Assembly: GCF_000374065.1 (NCBI RefSeq) | Contig: NZ_KB893268.1 | Location: 225,859 to 289,858, forward strand | Reading direction: 5' to 3' | Origin: Spirosoma luteum DSM 19990 | GTDB taxonomy: Bacteria; Bacteroidota; Bacteroidia; Cytophagales; Spirosomataceae | Length of the DNA stretch: 64,000 nt | Shown: in pieces, positions 17,682-25,742 of the stretch | Layout: every line of letters begins with the position of its first letter | Position numbering within the stretch: the stretch's first letter is position 1 | The notes under the pieces: model-generated | Databases searched by the model: none | Told to the model about the DNA's origin: nothing | Seen by the model: only the letters and a program-made list of their open reading frames with translations | Translations under genes and position numbers: made by a program

Positions 17682-18905
17682 ATGACGCTCGTTAGTGATA
17701 ATATCCGCTACCTACGCAAACTGAATGGTTTGACCCAGGAGCAGTTCTCCCGAAAAATCAACATAAAACGTTCCCTGTTAGGGGCTTATGAAGAGGGACG
17801 TGCCAATCCAAACCAGCAGAATATTCAGGCTATTGCCAAAGCCTTCAACACCACCGTGGAGCTGTTGACCCGGCAGGACCTCCGGAAAATCCGCGAAACA
17901 CCCAGCCTGAGCATTCCACTTGGCCAGAAAGGAGACGATCCCTACGCTGGTCGGAGTAGTAATGAAAATGGGGTCGCTATCCGATCCGATGGAAAACTGA
18001 CTACGGACGATGACCCGTTTCAACACCCCGACTTCCCCGATATTTTTGCACAACCTACGGCACCCACGCCCGAACCGCAACCACTGGCTACGGTGCTGAA
18101 TAAATACTATAAACCGGCAGAAGCCAATCCAGGCGGGGAACCGCGTCGGGAACCCGTTGCGCCCCCCGTCATTACCGCCCCGGTGCGACCGGGGAGCCAA
18201 CCCAGTTCGTCCGGCGACCGCCCGCAACCAGCGGCCTACCAGTCCCGCCCGGCCGATTCCAGGCCACCGGAGCGGAACGCAGCTCCGCCCGTCGAACGGC
18301 TGTTTTCGTCCCCGCCGGAACCCCGGCCTACCCCCGCCAGCCGCGCCAATGAAACACTGGCCTTTAACAACGTATACGAAGGAGCGTCGGCATCGGCGCA
18401 TCCGGCATCGACCAGCCAACCCGCCACGCCGAGTTTCCCCGTGGTGATGCAGCGCCAGTTTGCCGAGTACGGTCAGCGGTACCGACAGGACGATTTCCTG
18501 CGTCGGTTACCCGCCATGCACCTGCCAACCCTGCCCGAAGACCATTACCGGGCCTTCGAAGCGGGCGATGATTTTGCCTTTCCGGGAGCCTTGCTCGTGG
18601 GTAAATTCATACGAAACTGGTTCGATATTGCTGATGGGAAGCTCTACGTGCTACTCATTCAGCAGCAACCTACCGGAGCCGGGATCCGCTGCCGACGCGT
18701 TTATAATCAGGTAAAGGCGAAGGGGTCACTGCTCCTGACTACCGACCGGGTCGATTTGCCCAACCTGGATGTAGCCCTGAATGATGTGCTGGAGGTGTGG
18801 GAAGTCTGCGCCTTCGTCAGTCAGCAACTCCCGCCATCGCCCCCCAATACCGACCGGCTCCGGCAATTGGTCGATGAATTGAAGTTTGAGGTAGAGCGGA
18901 TGTAG
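17682..18905 (+). CDS. XRE-family regulator with S24-like C-domain
   Basis: 407 residues from ATG 17682; a GTG at 17625 precedes the palindromic operator region and is less likely. The N-terminal helix-turn-helix (about 1-65) reads IRYLRKLNGLTQEQFSRKINIKRSLLGAYEEGRANPN. A Pro-rich disordered linker of about 180 residues follows. The C-terminal part (from about 270) resembles the S24/LexA-like beta domain (DDFAFPGALLVGKFIRNW, YVLLIQQQPTG), but no Ser-Lys protease dyad is evident, so it is more likely a sensor or dimerisation domain than a self-cleaving repressor. Confidence 0.82.
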   Translation: MTLVSDNIRYLRKLNGLTQEQFSRKINIKRSLLGAYEEGRANPNQQNIQAIAKAFNTTVELLTRQDLRKIRETPSLSIPLGQKGDDPYAGRSSNENGVAIRSDGKLTTDDDPFQHPDFPDIFAQPTAPTPEPQPLATVLNKYYKPAEANPGGEPRREPVAPPVITAPVRPGSQPSSSGDRPQPAAYQSRPADSRPPERNAAPPVERLFSSPPEPRPTPASRANETLAFNNVYEGASASAHPASTSQPATPSFPVVMQRQFAEYGQRYRQDDFLRRLPAMHLPTLPEDHYRAFEAGDDFAFPGALLVGKFIRNWFDIADGKLYVLLIQQQPTGAGIRCRRVYNQVKAKGSLLLTTDRVDLPNLDVALNDVLEVWEVCAFVSQQLPPSPPNTDRLRQLVDELKFEVERM

Positions 18906-18971
18906 GAGTGGGTTATGCATATAGCAAAATGAAGGTTTTAGAAAGACACAACCCGTATTTTTACCGGTGCG

Positions 18972-19715
18972 ATGCGTTATTTTCTTGAACTGGCTTACAA
19001 AGGAACACACTACCATGGCTGGCAGCGGCAGCCCAACGGACTGAGCGTGCAGGAGGTGCTCGAAACGGCTCTGGCTACGGTACTCCGGCAACCCATTGCC
19101 ATCGTCGGGAGTGGGCGCACCGATGCCGGGGTGCATGCCACACAGCAATTTGCTCACCTCGACCTGGATACGCCCCTGCCCGAACACCTGCTCCGGTCGC
19201 TCAATAGCCTGATACCACATGATATAGCGGTGTATGACTGCTTTCCCGTCCGTCCCGACGACCATGCTAGGTTTTCGGCTATGTACCGCTACTACCAGTA
19301 CCACATCAGTCGCCGGAAAAACCCGTTTCAGGAGGGGATGTCGTATGTTTTCACGTTACCCCTGAACGTGGAGGCCATGAACGAAGCGGCCGCCATTTTT
19401 CTGAATCACACCGATTTTGAAAGTTTTAGTAAGGTCAAAACCGATGTCAAAACCTTCAACTGCCGCATCGACCGAGCCAGCTGGGAGCAAAAACCAAACG
19501 GCGATTTAGTGTTTCATATTCAGGCCAACCGCTTTCTGCACGGCATGGTCCGGGCCCTGGTGGGCACGCTGCTGGACGTAGGGCAGGGGAAACGAAGCGT
19601 TGCCGATGTAGAACGTATTATTCTGGTCCGCGACCGGAAACAGGCGGGTCGGGCCGCCCCCGCTGCGGGCTTGTTTCTGACGGAAGTAGGGTATGATTTT
19701 CCGAAAACTGAATGA
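18972..19715 (+). CDS. truA: tRNA pseudouridine synthase A
   Basis: 247 residues, the usual size for TruA, which isomerises uridines 38-40 in the tRNA anticodon stem. The N-terminus MRYFLELAYKGTHYHGWQRQ and the catalytic GRTDAGVHA motif with its Asp are intact. MYRYYQYHI and the FLHGMVRALVGTLLDVG segment near the C-terminus are also typical. A TATTTTTA box at 18956-18963 could be a weak promoter. The gene ends before a long palindromic terminator shared with the convergent MFS gene. Confidence 0.97.
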   Translation: MRYFLELAYKGTHYHGWQRQPNGLSVQEVLETALATVLRQPIAIVGSGRTDAGVHATQQFAHLDLDTPLPEHLLRSLNSLIPHDIAVYDCFPVRPDDHARFSAMYRYYQYHISRRKNPFQEGMSYVFTLPLNVEAMNEAAAIFLNHTDFESFSKVKTDVKTFNCRIDRASWEQKPNGDLVFHIQANRFLHGMVRALVGTLLDVGQGKRSVADVERIILVRDRKQAGRAAPAAGLFLTEVGYDFPKTE

Positions 19716-19745
19716 GTGTCAGTAGGCATATTTTGTATAACGTGT

Positions 19746-19778
19746 AATCCTATAAGGTTTTGAAAACCTTATAGGATT
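19746..19778. terminator. Bidirectional terminator, perfect 16-bp inverted repeat
   Basis: AATCCTATAAGGTTTT and its exact reverse complement are separated by a single G. It lies between truA and the convergent MFS gene. The A/T tracts at the tip would form the loop. Confidence 0.75.
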
Positions 19779-19793
19779 GGTTCACCGGGTTGA

Positions 19794-21035
19794 CTACTGC
19801 ACCGCCACAGGCTTCGTGGGGTCGATACGGAACCATAGCAGCGCACTCACCAGCAGGCAACCCGCAATCATAAACAGGGGGTAATTGAAGTTTTTGGTTT
19901 GCTCCACAATGATGCCAAACAGGATGGTGATGAAGAAGCCACCCAGTTGCCCGGCAAAATTCATTGAGCCCGCCACCGTGCCGGCATTCCGCTGGCCAAT
20001 GTCGACACACACGGCAAAAGCAACGGGCAGGGCCAGGTCTTTCATCAGTACGCAGGTGGCCAGCAGATAACCCGCCAGCTGGTTATCCGTGGTTAGTCCG
20101 GCCAGCAGGAAAAAGAGACTCGACAAACCCAACCCTGTCACGCCTACCGCCCGGCGCCCGATTTTCAGCCCGTAGCGTTTGGTCAGTACATCGCTCAACC
20201 CACCGCCTATCAAACAGCCAATAGCCCCCAGGAAATAGGAGAGGGAGATGAAATTCTTTGTTTCGTCTTCACTCAGCCCGCGCCCTTCCTGAAAATATAC
20301 CGACGACCAGTTAGTGAAGAAATACGACCCGTAAAAAAACAGGTGGCACATGAGCATCAACGCCCACAAATCGGGGTTGCGGATGATGGTTGTCCAGGGA
20401 ATGCGGTGGTCGGTTTTTTTAATGTGCCGACCGGCTTCAATTTCCGCTACTTCGGCTGCGGTGATGCCGGGCATCTCGGCGGGTTCGTCCCGAAACCAGG
20501 CGTACCAGCCAATCGCCCACATCACGCCCAGTATCCCCAGTAAACCAAAAGCCCAGCGCCAGCCCGCCCAGTGTACCAGCGGAATGACCAGCAGGGGCGT
20601 AAGCGCACCCCCCAATCGGCCAGCGGCCCAGATGACCGACTGCGCCCGGCCCGTTTCTACCGCCGGAAACCAGCGGGCAATCACAATGGACGCATTGGGG
20701 TATGCACCTGCTTCGCCCGCGCCAAATAAAAACCGCACAACAAGGAGGTACGTAAAACTGAACGCCGTACCGGTAAGGGCCGTAAACCCCGACCACCAGA
20801 ACACCACCCGCGTCAGTACGCGCCGGGGGCCAAGGGAATCACCCAGCGAACCGGTAGGAATTTCGAACAGCGCGTACGCCAGGGAGAAAGCACCCAGAAT
20901 CCAGCCAAATTCCTGATTGTCGAGGTGTAAATCTGCCTTGACGTATTTACTGACTACGTTCATACAAACGCGGTCGAGGTAGGTGATGGTGGAGAGCAGG
21001 AATAAACCGGACAGAACACGGTAGCGAACGTTCAT
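19794..21035 (-). CDS. MFS transporter, anion:cation symporter type
   Basis: 413 residues with about 12 hydrophobic segments. The opening YLDRVCMNVVSKYVKADL and FGWILGAFSLAYALFEIPTG followed by DSLGPRRVLTRVV are characteristic of the ACS family (sugar acid and organic anion permeases such as glucarate, galactonate and hexuronate transporters). FLFGAGEAGAYPNAS also matches. The substrate cannot be assigned because no catabolic genes adjoin it: the neighbours are truA (convergent) and aroB (divergent). Confidence 0.88.
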   Translation of the reverse strand: MNVRYRVLSGLFLLSTITYLDRVCMNVVSKYVKADLHLDNQEFGWILGAFSLAYALFEIPTGSLGDSLGPRRVLTRVVFWWSGFTALTGTAFSFTYLLVVRFLFGAGEAGAYPNASIVIARWFPAVETGRAQSVIWAAGRLGGALTPLLVIPLVHWAGWRWAFGLLGILGVMWAIGWYAWFRDEPAEMPGITAAEVAEIEAGRHIKKTDHRIPWTTIIRNPDLWALMLMCHLFFYGSYFFTNWSSVYFQEGRGLSEDETKNFISLSYFLGAIGCLIGGGLSDVLTKRYGLKIGRRAVGVTGLGLSSLFFLLAGLTTDNQLAGYLLATCVLMKDLALPVAFAVCVDIGQRNAGTVAGSMNFAGQLGGFFITILFGIIVEQTKNFNYPLFMIAGCLLVSALLWFRIDPTKPVAVQ

Positions 21036-21124
21036 AGGGGCAACTGAATGGAAGGCGAAGGAAAGTTCAAAAATAGGTACGAATTCGACTTTCTACACTG
21101 AACAGGCTGCTGTACTTTTACAGC

Positions 21125-22162
21125 ATGTCAACTGTAACCATCGCCCCCCTGGCCGAAAGCCTGCCCGCTTTTCTGAATACGCACGATTTTTCGGCCATCG
21201 CCGTCATCGTCGACAACCATACCTTCCGTTTCTGTTATCCCAGTGTGAAAGAAATGCTACCGAAGCATACGCTGATCAGAATCAAAGCCGGGGAGGAACA
21301 AAAGCACATCGCCACCTGCGAACTGATCTGGGATGCGTTTACCCGGGCCAACTTCGATCGGCACGCGCTGGTGCTGAACCTGGGCGGGGGCGTTATCGGG
21401 GATATGGGTGGATTTTGTGCCGCCACCTATAAGCGGGGTATTGATTTTGTCCAGCTGCCCACCACTTTGCTCGCGCAGGTGGATGCCAGCGTAGGGGGGA
21501 AGCTGGGCATTGACTTCAACGGATTCAAAAATCACATTGGTGTATTCAAACAGCCGAACGCCGTTTTGATTGATCCAACCCTGCTGGAGACCTTACCGGA
21601 GCGCGAACTACGGTCGGGGTTTGCCGAAGTGATAAAACACTGCCTCATTGCAGACGGTACTATGTGGAATCAAATTCGTCGGCGCGACCTCGATGAGCAG
21701 AACTGGTCTGCGCTGGTAGCTCATTCTGTAGCCATAAAAGAGCGGATAGTGGAGCAGGACCCGACCGAACGGGGAATTCGCAAGATTCTGAATTTCGGCC
21801 ATACCATCGGGCACGCCGTTGAAACGTATTTCCTGACCCAGCCCCGAAAGCGGCTTCTGCACGGCGAAGCCATTGCGGTAGGGATGCTGGCCGAATCGTA
21901 CATCGCCTGCCACAAAAAGATGATTGACGAAACACTGCTGACAGAAATCGAAGAGTACCTGTTTGCCGTATATGGAAATGCACGAATAACGGAAGCGGAT
22001 ACGGAGCCGATACTGGCACTTACCTTACAGGATAAGAAGAATCGGGGGCGGGAAATTCGCATGTCGCTGCCCGACGGCATCGGGAGTTGCGCATTCGATA
22101 TACCGGTATCTGCCGCCGAGATGCGCAGAGGACTGGAGTTTTACCGGGGGCTAAACAAATAA
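21125..22162 (+). CDS. aroB: 3-dehydroquinate synthase
   Basis: 345 residues. It catalyses the second step of the shikimate pathway, cyclising DAHP to 3-dehydroquinate with NAD and a divalent metal. The NAD-binding LNLGGGVIGDMGGFCAATY, the PTTLLAQVDASVGGK motif, and the metal ligands in SGFAEVIKHCLI, NFGHTIGHAVE and LLHGEAIAVGM are all visible. A TACTTTTA box at 21113-21120 could be its promoter, giving a very short leader. The next gene is a lipoprotein behind its own promoter and an inverted repeat. Confidence 0.97.
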   Translation: MSTVTIAPLAESLPAFLNTHDFSAIAVIVDNHTFRFCYPSVKEMLPKHTLIRIKAGEEQKHIATCELIWDAFTRANFDRHALVLNLGGGVIGDMGGFCAATYKRGIDFVQLPTTLLAQVDASVGGKLGIDFNGFKNHIGVFKQPNAVLIDPTLLETLPERELRSGFAEVIKHCLIADGTMWNQIRRRDLDEQNWSALVAHSVAIKERIVEQDPTERGIRKILNFGHTIGHAVETYFLTQPRKRLLHGEAIAVGMLAESYIACHKKMIDETLLTEIEEYLFAVYGNARITEADTEPILALTLQDKKNRGREIRMSLPDGIGSCAFDIPVSAAEMRRGLEFYRGLNK

Positions 22163-22169
22163 AAGATTA

Positions 22170-22196
22170 TTTGGCAATAGAGCATTGCTTGCCAAA
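22170..22196. terminator. Inverted repeat TTTGGCAA / TTGCCAAA after aroB
   Basis: Perfect 8-bp arms (22170-22177 and 22189-22196) around an 11-base loop, 7 bases after the aroB stop and just before the next promoter box. It may be a terminator, or an operator for the DUF4136 gene. Confidence 0.45.
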
Positions 22197-22206
22197 CATT
22201 TACAAT

Positions 22207-22214
22207 TATATTTG
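22207..22214 (+). promoter_or_regulatory. Putative -7 box TATATTTG
   Basis: Matches TAnnTTTG, 76 bases before the DUF4136 lipoprotein ATG. A TTG at 22189-22191 falls within the inverted repeat 15 bases upstream, somewhat close for a -33 element. Confidence 0.5.
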
Positions 22215-22289
22215 AGTTGAAACCAAGTTGCTTAGTGTGTATTTATCAACCATAATTTATCTATTGAAAAACTCTTTACAATCGTGAGT

Positions 22290-22823
22290 ATGAAAAAGTG
22301 CATCGGAGTATTGTGTATGCTGGCCGTTGTTGCTATGGCGGGTTGCTCATCGAGCAAATTATTCGTGGAGCATGATTATAGCTACGAAGGCCATTTCAAA
22401 AACTATGAGTCTTTTAATTTTCTGGAATGTGAATTTGTTGATTCCACGTTACTATGCTCCGATATTCAGGATGCCATCCGGCATCAGATGGAAGCACGGG
22501 GTTACCGGGTCAGTAACCGCAGCCCAAACCTGCTGATTTCCTATAATATCTTCCGTTCCGACCTTCGATTCCGCGGCTATCAGCAGCCTGTCATTAAGGA
22601 TTGGGTAGTGCGTGAAGATGATGAAGCCACTTACAAGCGCATTGACTATAACCTGGATGAGGGTACCCTGATGATTTCACTCATCGATGCTGAGTCCTAT
22701 CAGGTAATCTGGAAGGGGTACGCGTCCAAGATGATGCGCAACCAGAATTTCAAAAACAATTACTTCAAAGGGATTGTCCGGTCCATTTTTGACCAGTATC
22801 CCCTCATGGCAACGGCACGATAA
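22290..22823 (+). CDS. DUF4136 lipoprotein
   Basis: 177 residues from ATG 22290 (a GTG two codons earlier is not needed). Lipoprotein signal with lipobox VVAMAGCSSS. The mature part fits DUF4136: YKNYESF-like opening (HFKNYESFNFL), a helix IQDAIRHQMEARGYR, the PNLLISYNIF strand, and a closing GTLMISLIDAESYQVIWKGYASK. These are envelope lipoproteins of unknown function in Bacteroidota. It has its own promoter box and terminator, so is probably monocistronic. Confidence 0.85.
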   Translation: MKKCIGVLCMLAVVAMAGCSSSKLFVEHDYSYEGHFKNYESFNFLECEFVDSTLLCSDIQDAIRHQMEARGYRVSNRSPNLLISYNIFRSDLRFRGYQQPVIKDWVVREDDEATYKRIDYNLDEGTLMISLIDAESYQVIWKGYASKMMRNQNFKNNYFKGIVRSIFDQYPLMATAR

Positions 22824-22851
22824 TACAAGGGGTAATTTCTTTATCATTTCC

Positions 22852-22884
22852 ACAGGCGAGGCATATAGTCTCGCCTGTCTTTGT
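22852..22884 (+). terminator. Rho-independent terminator after DUF4136
   Basis: ACAGGCGAG (22852-22860) and CTCGCCTGT (22870-22878) form a 9-bp stem followed by a T-rich CTTTGTTTT tail. Confidence 0.8.
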
Positions 22885-23018
22885 TTTGTCGCTGAATAAA
22901 ACGGGTGACTCAGTCTGTCTTTCCGTCCAACCGGCTCCGGCAGGTTTACTACACTGAACGAAAGCCGTTGAGGCTTCTGCTTCTCCATCCTCACTTGCTT
23001 CAGAATTGGTTATTCCGT

Positions 23019-23026
23019 TACCTTTA
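23019..23026 (+). promoter_or_regulatory. Putative promoter of the dienoyl-CoA gene pair
   Basis: TACCTTTA resembles the TAnnTTTG -7 box, and a TTG at 22995-22997 lies 21 bases upstream. It is 36 bases before the crotonase ATG. Confidence 0.35.
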
Positions 23027-23061
23027 CAAAACTGTATGCACGCATACCACAGGAAAGGAAA

Positions 23062-23901
23062 ATGGAACAAACGTATCAATCATTAGCCCTATCGGAGAAG
23101 GATGGCGTCATGACGGTTTCATTGCTGGGGCCGGGTAAAGGTAATGCCATGGGGTCGGAGTTCTGGGACGAACTGCCCGTAGCGATGGACGAAATCAACA
23201 AACTGTCGCACATTCGATGCCTGGTTTTTCGGGGTAGTGGCGACCATTTTAGTTATGGTCTCAACCTGCCTCAAATGATGCCCCACCTGGGGAAAATGAC
23301 TACCGGTACCGTTCAGGCCGAACAGCGGGTGGCCCTGATGGCGCAAATCCGGCAGATGCAGTCCGGCTTTCAGAAAATGCATGAGTCGCCCAAACCGGTC
23401 ATTGCAGCCGTACATGGCTGGTGCATTGGTGGGGGAGTGAACATGATAGCCGCAGCCGACATCCGGCTTTGCTCCCGCGAGGCCCGGTTCAGCCTGCGCG
23501 AAGCCAAGCTGGCCATCACACCCGATATTGGCGGGCTCCAGTTTCTGCCCCACATCATCGGGCAGGGATTTACCCGCGAAATGGCCTTTACCGGTGCTGA
23601 CTATGACGCTGCTTTCGCCGAACGCATCGGGCTGGTTAACCACGTGTACGATACCCCCGAGCTGCTGTTCGAAGCGGCCGATACGCTGGCTCATCAGATT
23701 GCCAGTAATTCAGCGTCGGCGGTGCAGGGTGCCAAACGGGTACTCAATTACGGGCTGAATAAATCCATCGAGGATGGTTTGCAATACGTAGCGGTCTGGA
23801 ACGCAAGTCAGCTGCAATCCGACGACTTCTCCGAGGTAATGCAGGCTACGCTGGAAAAACGAAAAGCAGCTTTCAACAAAAAATCAAACCGGGGCTATTA
23901 A
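23062..23901 (+). CDS. Crotonase-family protein, probable dienoyl-CoA isomerase
   Basis: 279 residues. The crotonase oxyanion hole segments are FSYGLNLPQMM and VHGWCIGGGVNMIAAADIRL. The segment LAITPDIGGLQFLPHIIG carries an Asp at the place used by delta3,5-delta2,4-dienoyl-CoA isomerases (compare ADVGTLQRLP in characterised members), rather than the usual second hydratase Glu. The next gene is a close 2,4-dienoyl-CoA reductase relative, so a role in oxidising polyunsaturated acyl chains is likely. A plain enoyl-CoA hydratase remains possible. Confidence 0.82.
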   Translation: MEQTYQSLALSEKDGVMTVSLLGPGKGNAMGSEFWDELPVAMDEINKLSHIRCLVFRGSGDHFSYGLNLPQMMPHLGKMTTGTVQAEQRVALMAQIRQMQSGFQKMHESPKPVIAAVHGWCIGGGVNMIAAADIRLCSREARFSLREAKLAITPDIGGLQFLPHIIGQGFTREMAFTGADYDAAFAERIGLVNHVYDTPELLFEAADTLAHQIASNSASAVQGAKRVLNYGLNKSIEDGLQYVAVWNASQLQSDDFSEVMQATLEKRKAAFNKKSNRGY

Positions 23902-23907
23902 TTCAAT

Positions 23908-24014
23908 GAGTGAAAGGGTTAAAGAGCGAAAGAGTGAATGGCTGACGCGCACAAGTGGTATTTGCGTCAATCACCCTTTCACTCTTTCACTCTTTCGCTC
24001 TTTCACTCTTTCAC
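23908..24014. repeat. Intergenic hairpin with 8-bp tandem arms (site 1)
   Basis: The right arm (23964-24014) is a run of 8-base units TTTCACTC, with one TTTCGCTC. The left arm (23908-23948) is its imperfect reverse complement with about two units fewer, and both arms end in GACGC/GCGTC near the loop. The element fills the gap between the isomerase and reductase genes and stops 9 bases before the reductase ATG. Confidence 0.8.
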
Positions 24015-24023
24015 ACTTGAAAC

Positions 24024-24968
24024 ATGATGACAACTGGAATGCTGCGCGATGACGCGCTCAAGGGGAAAACCATTATTGTAACCGGGGGGGGCACGGGCCT
24101 CGGCAAATCCATTAGCCGGTACCTGCTCCAGCTGGGTGCCAACGTAACCATTTGCAGCCGTCGGCAGCACGTGATTGACGAAACGGCCAAAGAACTGATG
24201 GCCGAAATAGGACGGTCCAACGTTTTGGGGGCCAGCGTTTTGGGGGGAGACAGTTCGCAGAACGACGCATCGGGTAGTGTGCTGGCGGTGCCCTGCGATG
24301 TGCGTAACCCGCTGGAGATTGAAAACGTGATGGCAAAGACGATTGAGCAGTTTGGCCGTATCGACGGACTCCTCAATAACTCCGCCGGTAACTTCATCAG
24401 CCCCACCGAGCGGCTGTCGTACAAAGCCTTCGATACCATTGTGGACATTGTGCTGCGGGGAACGTACTACTTTACGCTGGCCGTCGGAAAATACTGGATC
24501 GAAAACAAAATTCCAGGCACCGTACTGAACATCTCGACCACCTACGCTACCACCGGGTCCGGCTACGTGGTTCCTTCGGCGGTAGCCAAAGGCGGGGCCC
24601 TCATCATGACCAAATCGCTGGCGGCCGAGTGGGGCAAATACGGCATCCGGCTCAACGCCATTGCACCCGGCCCCTTCCCGACCAAAGGTGCGTGGGACCG
24701 GCTCTTTCCCGAACCCCTGGCGAGCCTGATGGACCCCACCAGTCGTATTCCCCTGCACCGGGTAGGTGAACACGGCGAACTGGCCAACCTGGCCGCTTTC
24801 CTGCTCTCCGATTACTCCGGGTACATCACCGGCGAAAGCATCACCATCGACGGGGGTGAGGTCCTGATGGCTGGCGAGTTCAGCCACCTCGAAAAAGTAA
24901 CGAATGAACAGTGGGACGAAATTGGAAAAACCATCAAACAGGCAAATAAAGAGAGTAAGAAAGAGTGA
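24024..24968 (+). CDS. SDR-type 2,4-dienoyl-CoA reductase
   Basis: 314 residues. The NADPH-binding motif is TGGGTGLG. The segment NNSAGNFISPTERLSYKAFD is nearly that of eukaryotic and bacterial SDR-type 2,4-dienoyl-CoA reductases, as are TTYATTGSGYVVPSA, KSLAAEWGKYGIRLNAIAPGP and ITIDGGEVLMAGEF. The active-site Tyr and Lys of this family (YATTG and AVAKGG) are present. Compared with relatives there is an insert of about 15-18 residues before LAVPCDV, including the near-repeat NVLGASVLGG encoded by a 15-bp tandem duplication. It pairs with the upstream isomerase-like gene. Confidence 0.92.
   Translation: MMTTGMLRDDALKGKTIIVTGGGTGLGKSISRYLLQLGANVTICSRRQHVIDETAKELMAEIGRSNVLGASVLGGDSSQNDASGSVLAVPCDVRNPLEIENVMAKTIEQFGRIDGLLNNSAGNFISPTERLSYKAFDTIVDIVLRGTYYFTLAVGKYWIENKIPGTVLNISTTYATTGSGYVVPSAVAKGGALIMTKSLAAEWGKYGIRLNAIAPGPFPTKGAWDRLFPEPLASLMDPTSRIPLHRVGEHGELANLAAFLLSDYSGYITGESITIDGGEVLMAGEFSHLEKVTNEQWDEIGKTIKQANKESKKE
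24221..24250 (+). repeat. 15-bp tandem duplication inside the dienoyl-CoA reductase gene
   Basis: The units CGTTTTGGGGGCCAG and CGTTTTGGGGGGAGA are adjacent and in frame, making part of an insert not expected in the family. Confidence 0.65.
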
Positions 24969-24970
24969 TC

Positions 24971-25049
24971 TTAATGATGAATTATGAATGATAAATGATG
25001 AGCGGATAGCTTGTAAAGCCATAATTAATCATTCATAATTCATCATTAA
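24971..25049. repeat. Intergenic hairpin with tandem AT-rich arms (site 2)
   Basis: Arms 24971-24996 and 25024-25049 are reverse complements at 25 of 26 positions. They consist of loosely repeated TGAATGAT / TGATGAAT units of about 7-8 bases. It lies between the dienoyl-CoA reductase and the DUF4494 gene, 56 bases before the next ATG. Confidence 0.8.
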
Positions 25050-25105
25050 TTTTCGCACTTTTACCCACTCAAAACTGTTCTATTTACGGACTAAAACACG
25101 TTAAA

Positions 25106-25630
25106 ATGCCAAACTGGTTTCTCGGAAAAATCCGCTATCAACAACCCATCGACGAGGCCACCGTCGGAACCCGAAACGAAGAATTTATCAAGCAGAAAAC
25201 GGTCACCGAAGCGTATCTGGTGGACGCTGTCAGCTACACTGATGCCGAAACCCGGCTGTATCAGGAGATTGCGGCCAACACCCCGGATTTCGAGATCACG
25301 GATATTTCGCGGATGAAACTGGCCGATGTTTTTCATACCGACGACGGGGGCGACATCTGGTACAAGGTGAAGGCCATGTTTATTACCGAAGATGAAAAAA
25401 CCGGCAAGCAGAAAAAAACGCCCAGCCTGATGCTGGTCAATGCCCACAGCCCTAAACAGGCTTATGAACAGATTGAGGTGAGCTTGAAAACGGCCCTCGA
25501 TCCGTTTGAAATCACAGATGTGAACCTCACTAAAATTCTGGATATTTTTCCGTACAACGGAGAAGAGAAGCGCAACCTGCGGCCCCTTAGTGAACTGGTG
25601 TCGGCAGAACCGGAAGCGGAAGTTGCCTGA
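25106..25630 (+). CDS. DUF4494 domain protein
   Basis: 174 residues fitting DUF4494, a cytoplasmic family confined largely to Bacteroidota: WFLGKIRYQ opening, KQKTVTEAYLVDAVSYTDAE, ISRMKLADVF, and IWYKVKAMFITEDEKTGKQK. The second half repeats the pattern (SPKQAYEQIEVSLKTALDPFEITDVNLTKILDIF). Function is unknown. It has its own downstream terminator. Confidence 0.88.
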   Translation: MPNWFLGKIRYQQPIDEATVGTRNEEFIKQKTVTEAYLVDAVSYTDAETRLYQEIAANTPDFEITDISRMKLADVFHTDDGGDIWYKVKAMFITEDEKTGKQKKTPSLMLVNAHSPKQAYEQIEVSLKTALDPFEITDVNLTKILDIFPYNGEEKRNLRPLSELVSAEPEAEVA

Positions 25631-25641
25631 CCCCCTCAGCC

Positions 25642-25675
25642 TACAGCCGTTCCCTAAAAGAACGGCTGTATTTTA
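25642..25675 (+). terminator. Terminator after DUF4494
   Basis: TACAGCCGTTC (25642-25652) pairs perfectly with GAACGGCTGTA (25660-25670), followed by TTTTA. Confidence 0.8.
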
Positions 25676-25742
25676 CGAAATCTCCCATTTTCAACCCTTA
25701 AAAGTTGCGTTGAACCCGTTGAATGCAGATATTTGACCCATT

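Noticed and set aside
23908..24014. CRISPR array
   Set aside because: Units are 8 bases and contiguous with no spacers, and the second half is an inverted copy; this is a tandem-arm hairpin, not a CRISPR.
24003..25022. Minus-strand frame of 339 codons
   Set aside because: Antisense to the 2,4-dienoyl-CoA reductase, which has strong family support.
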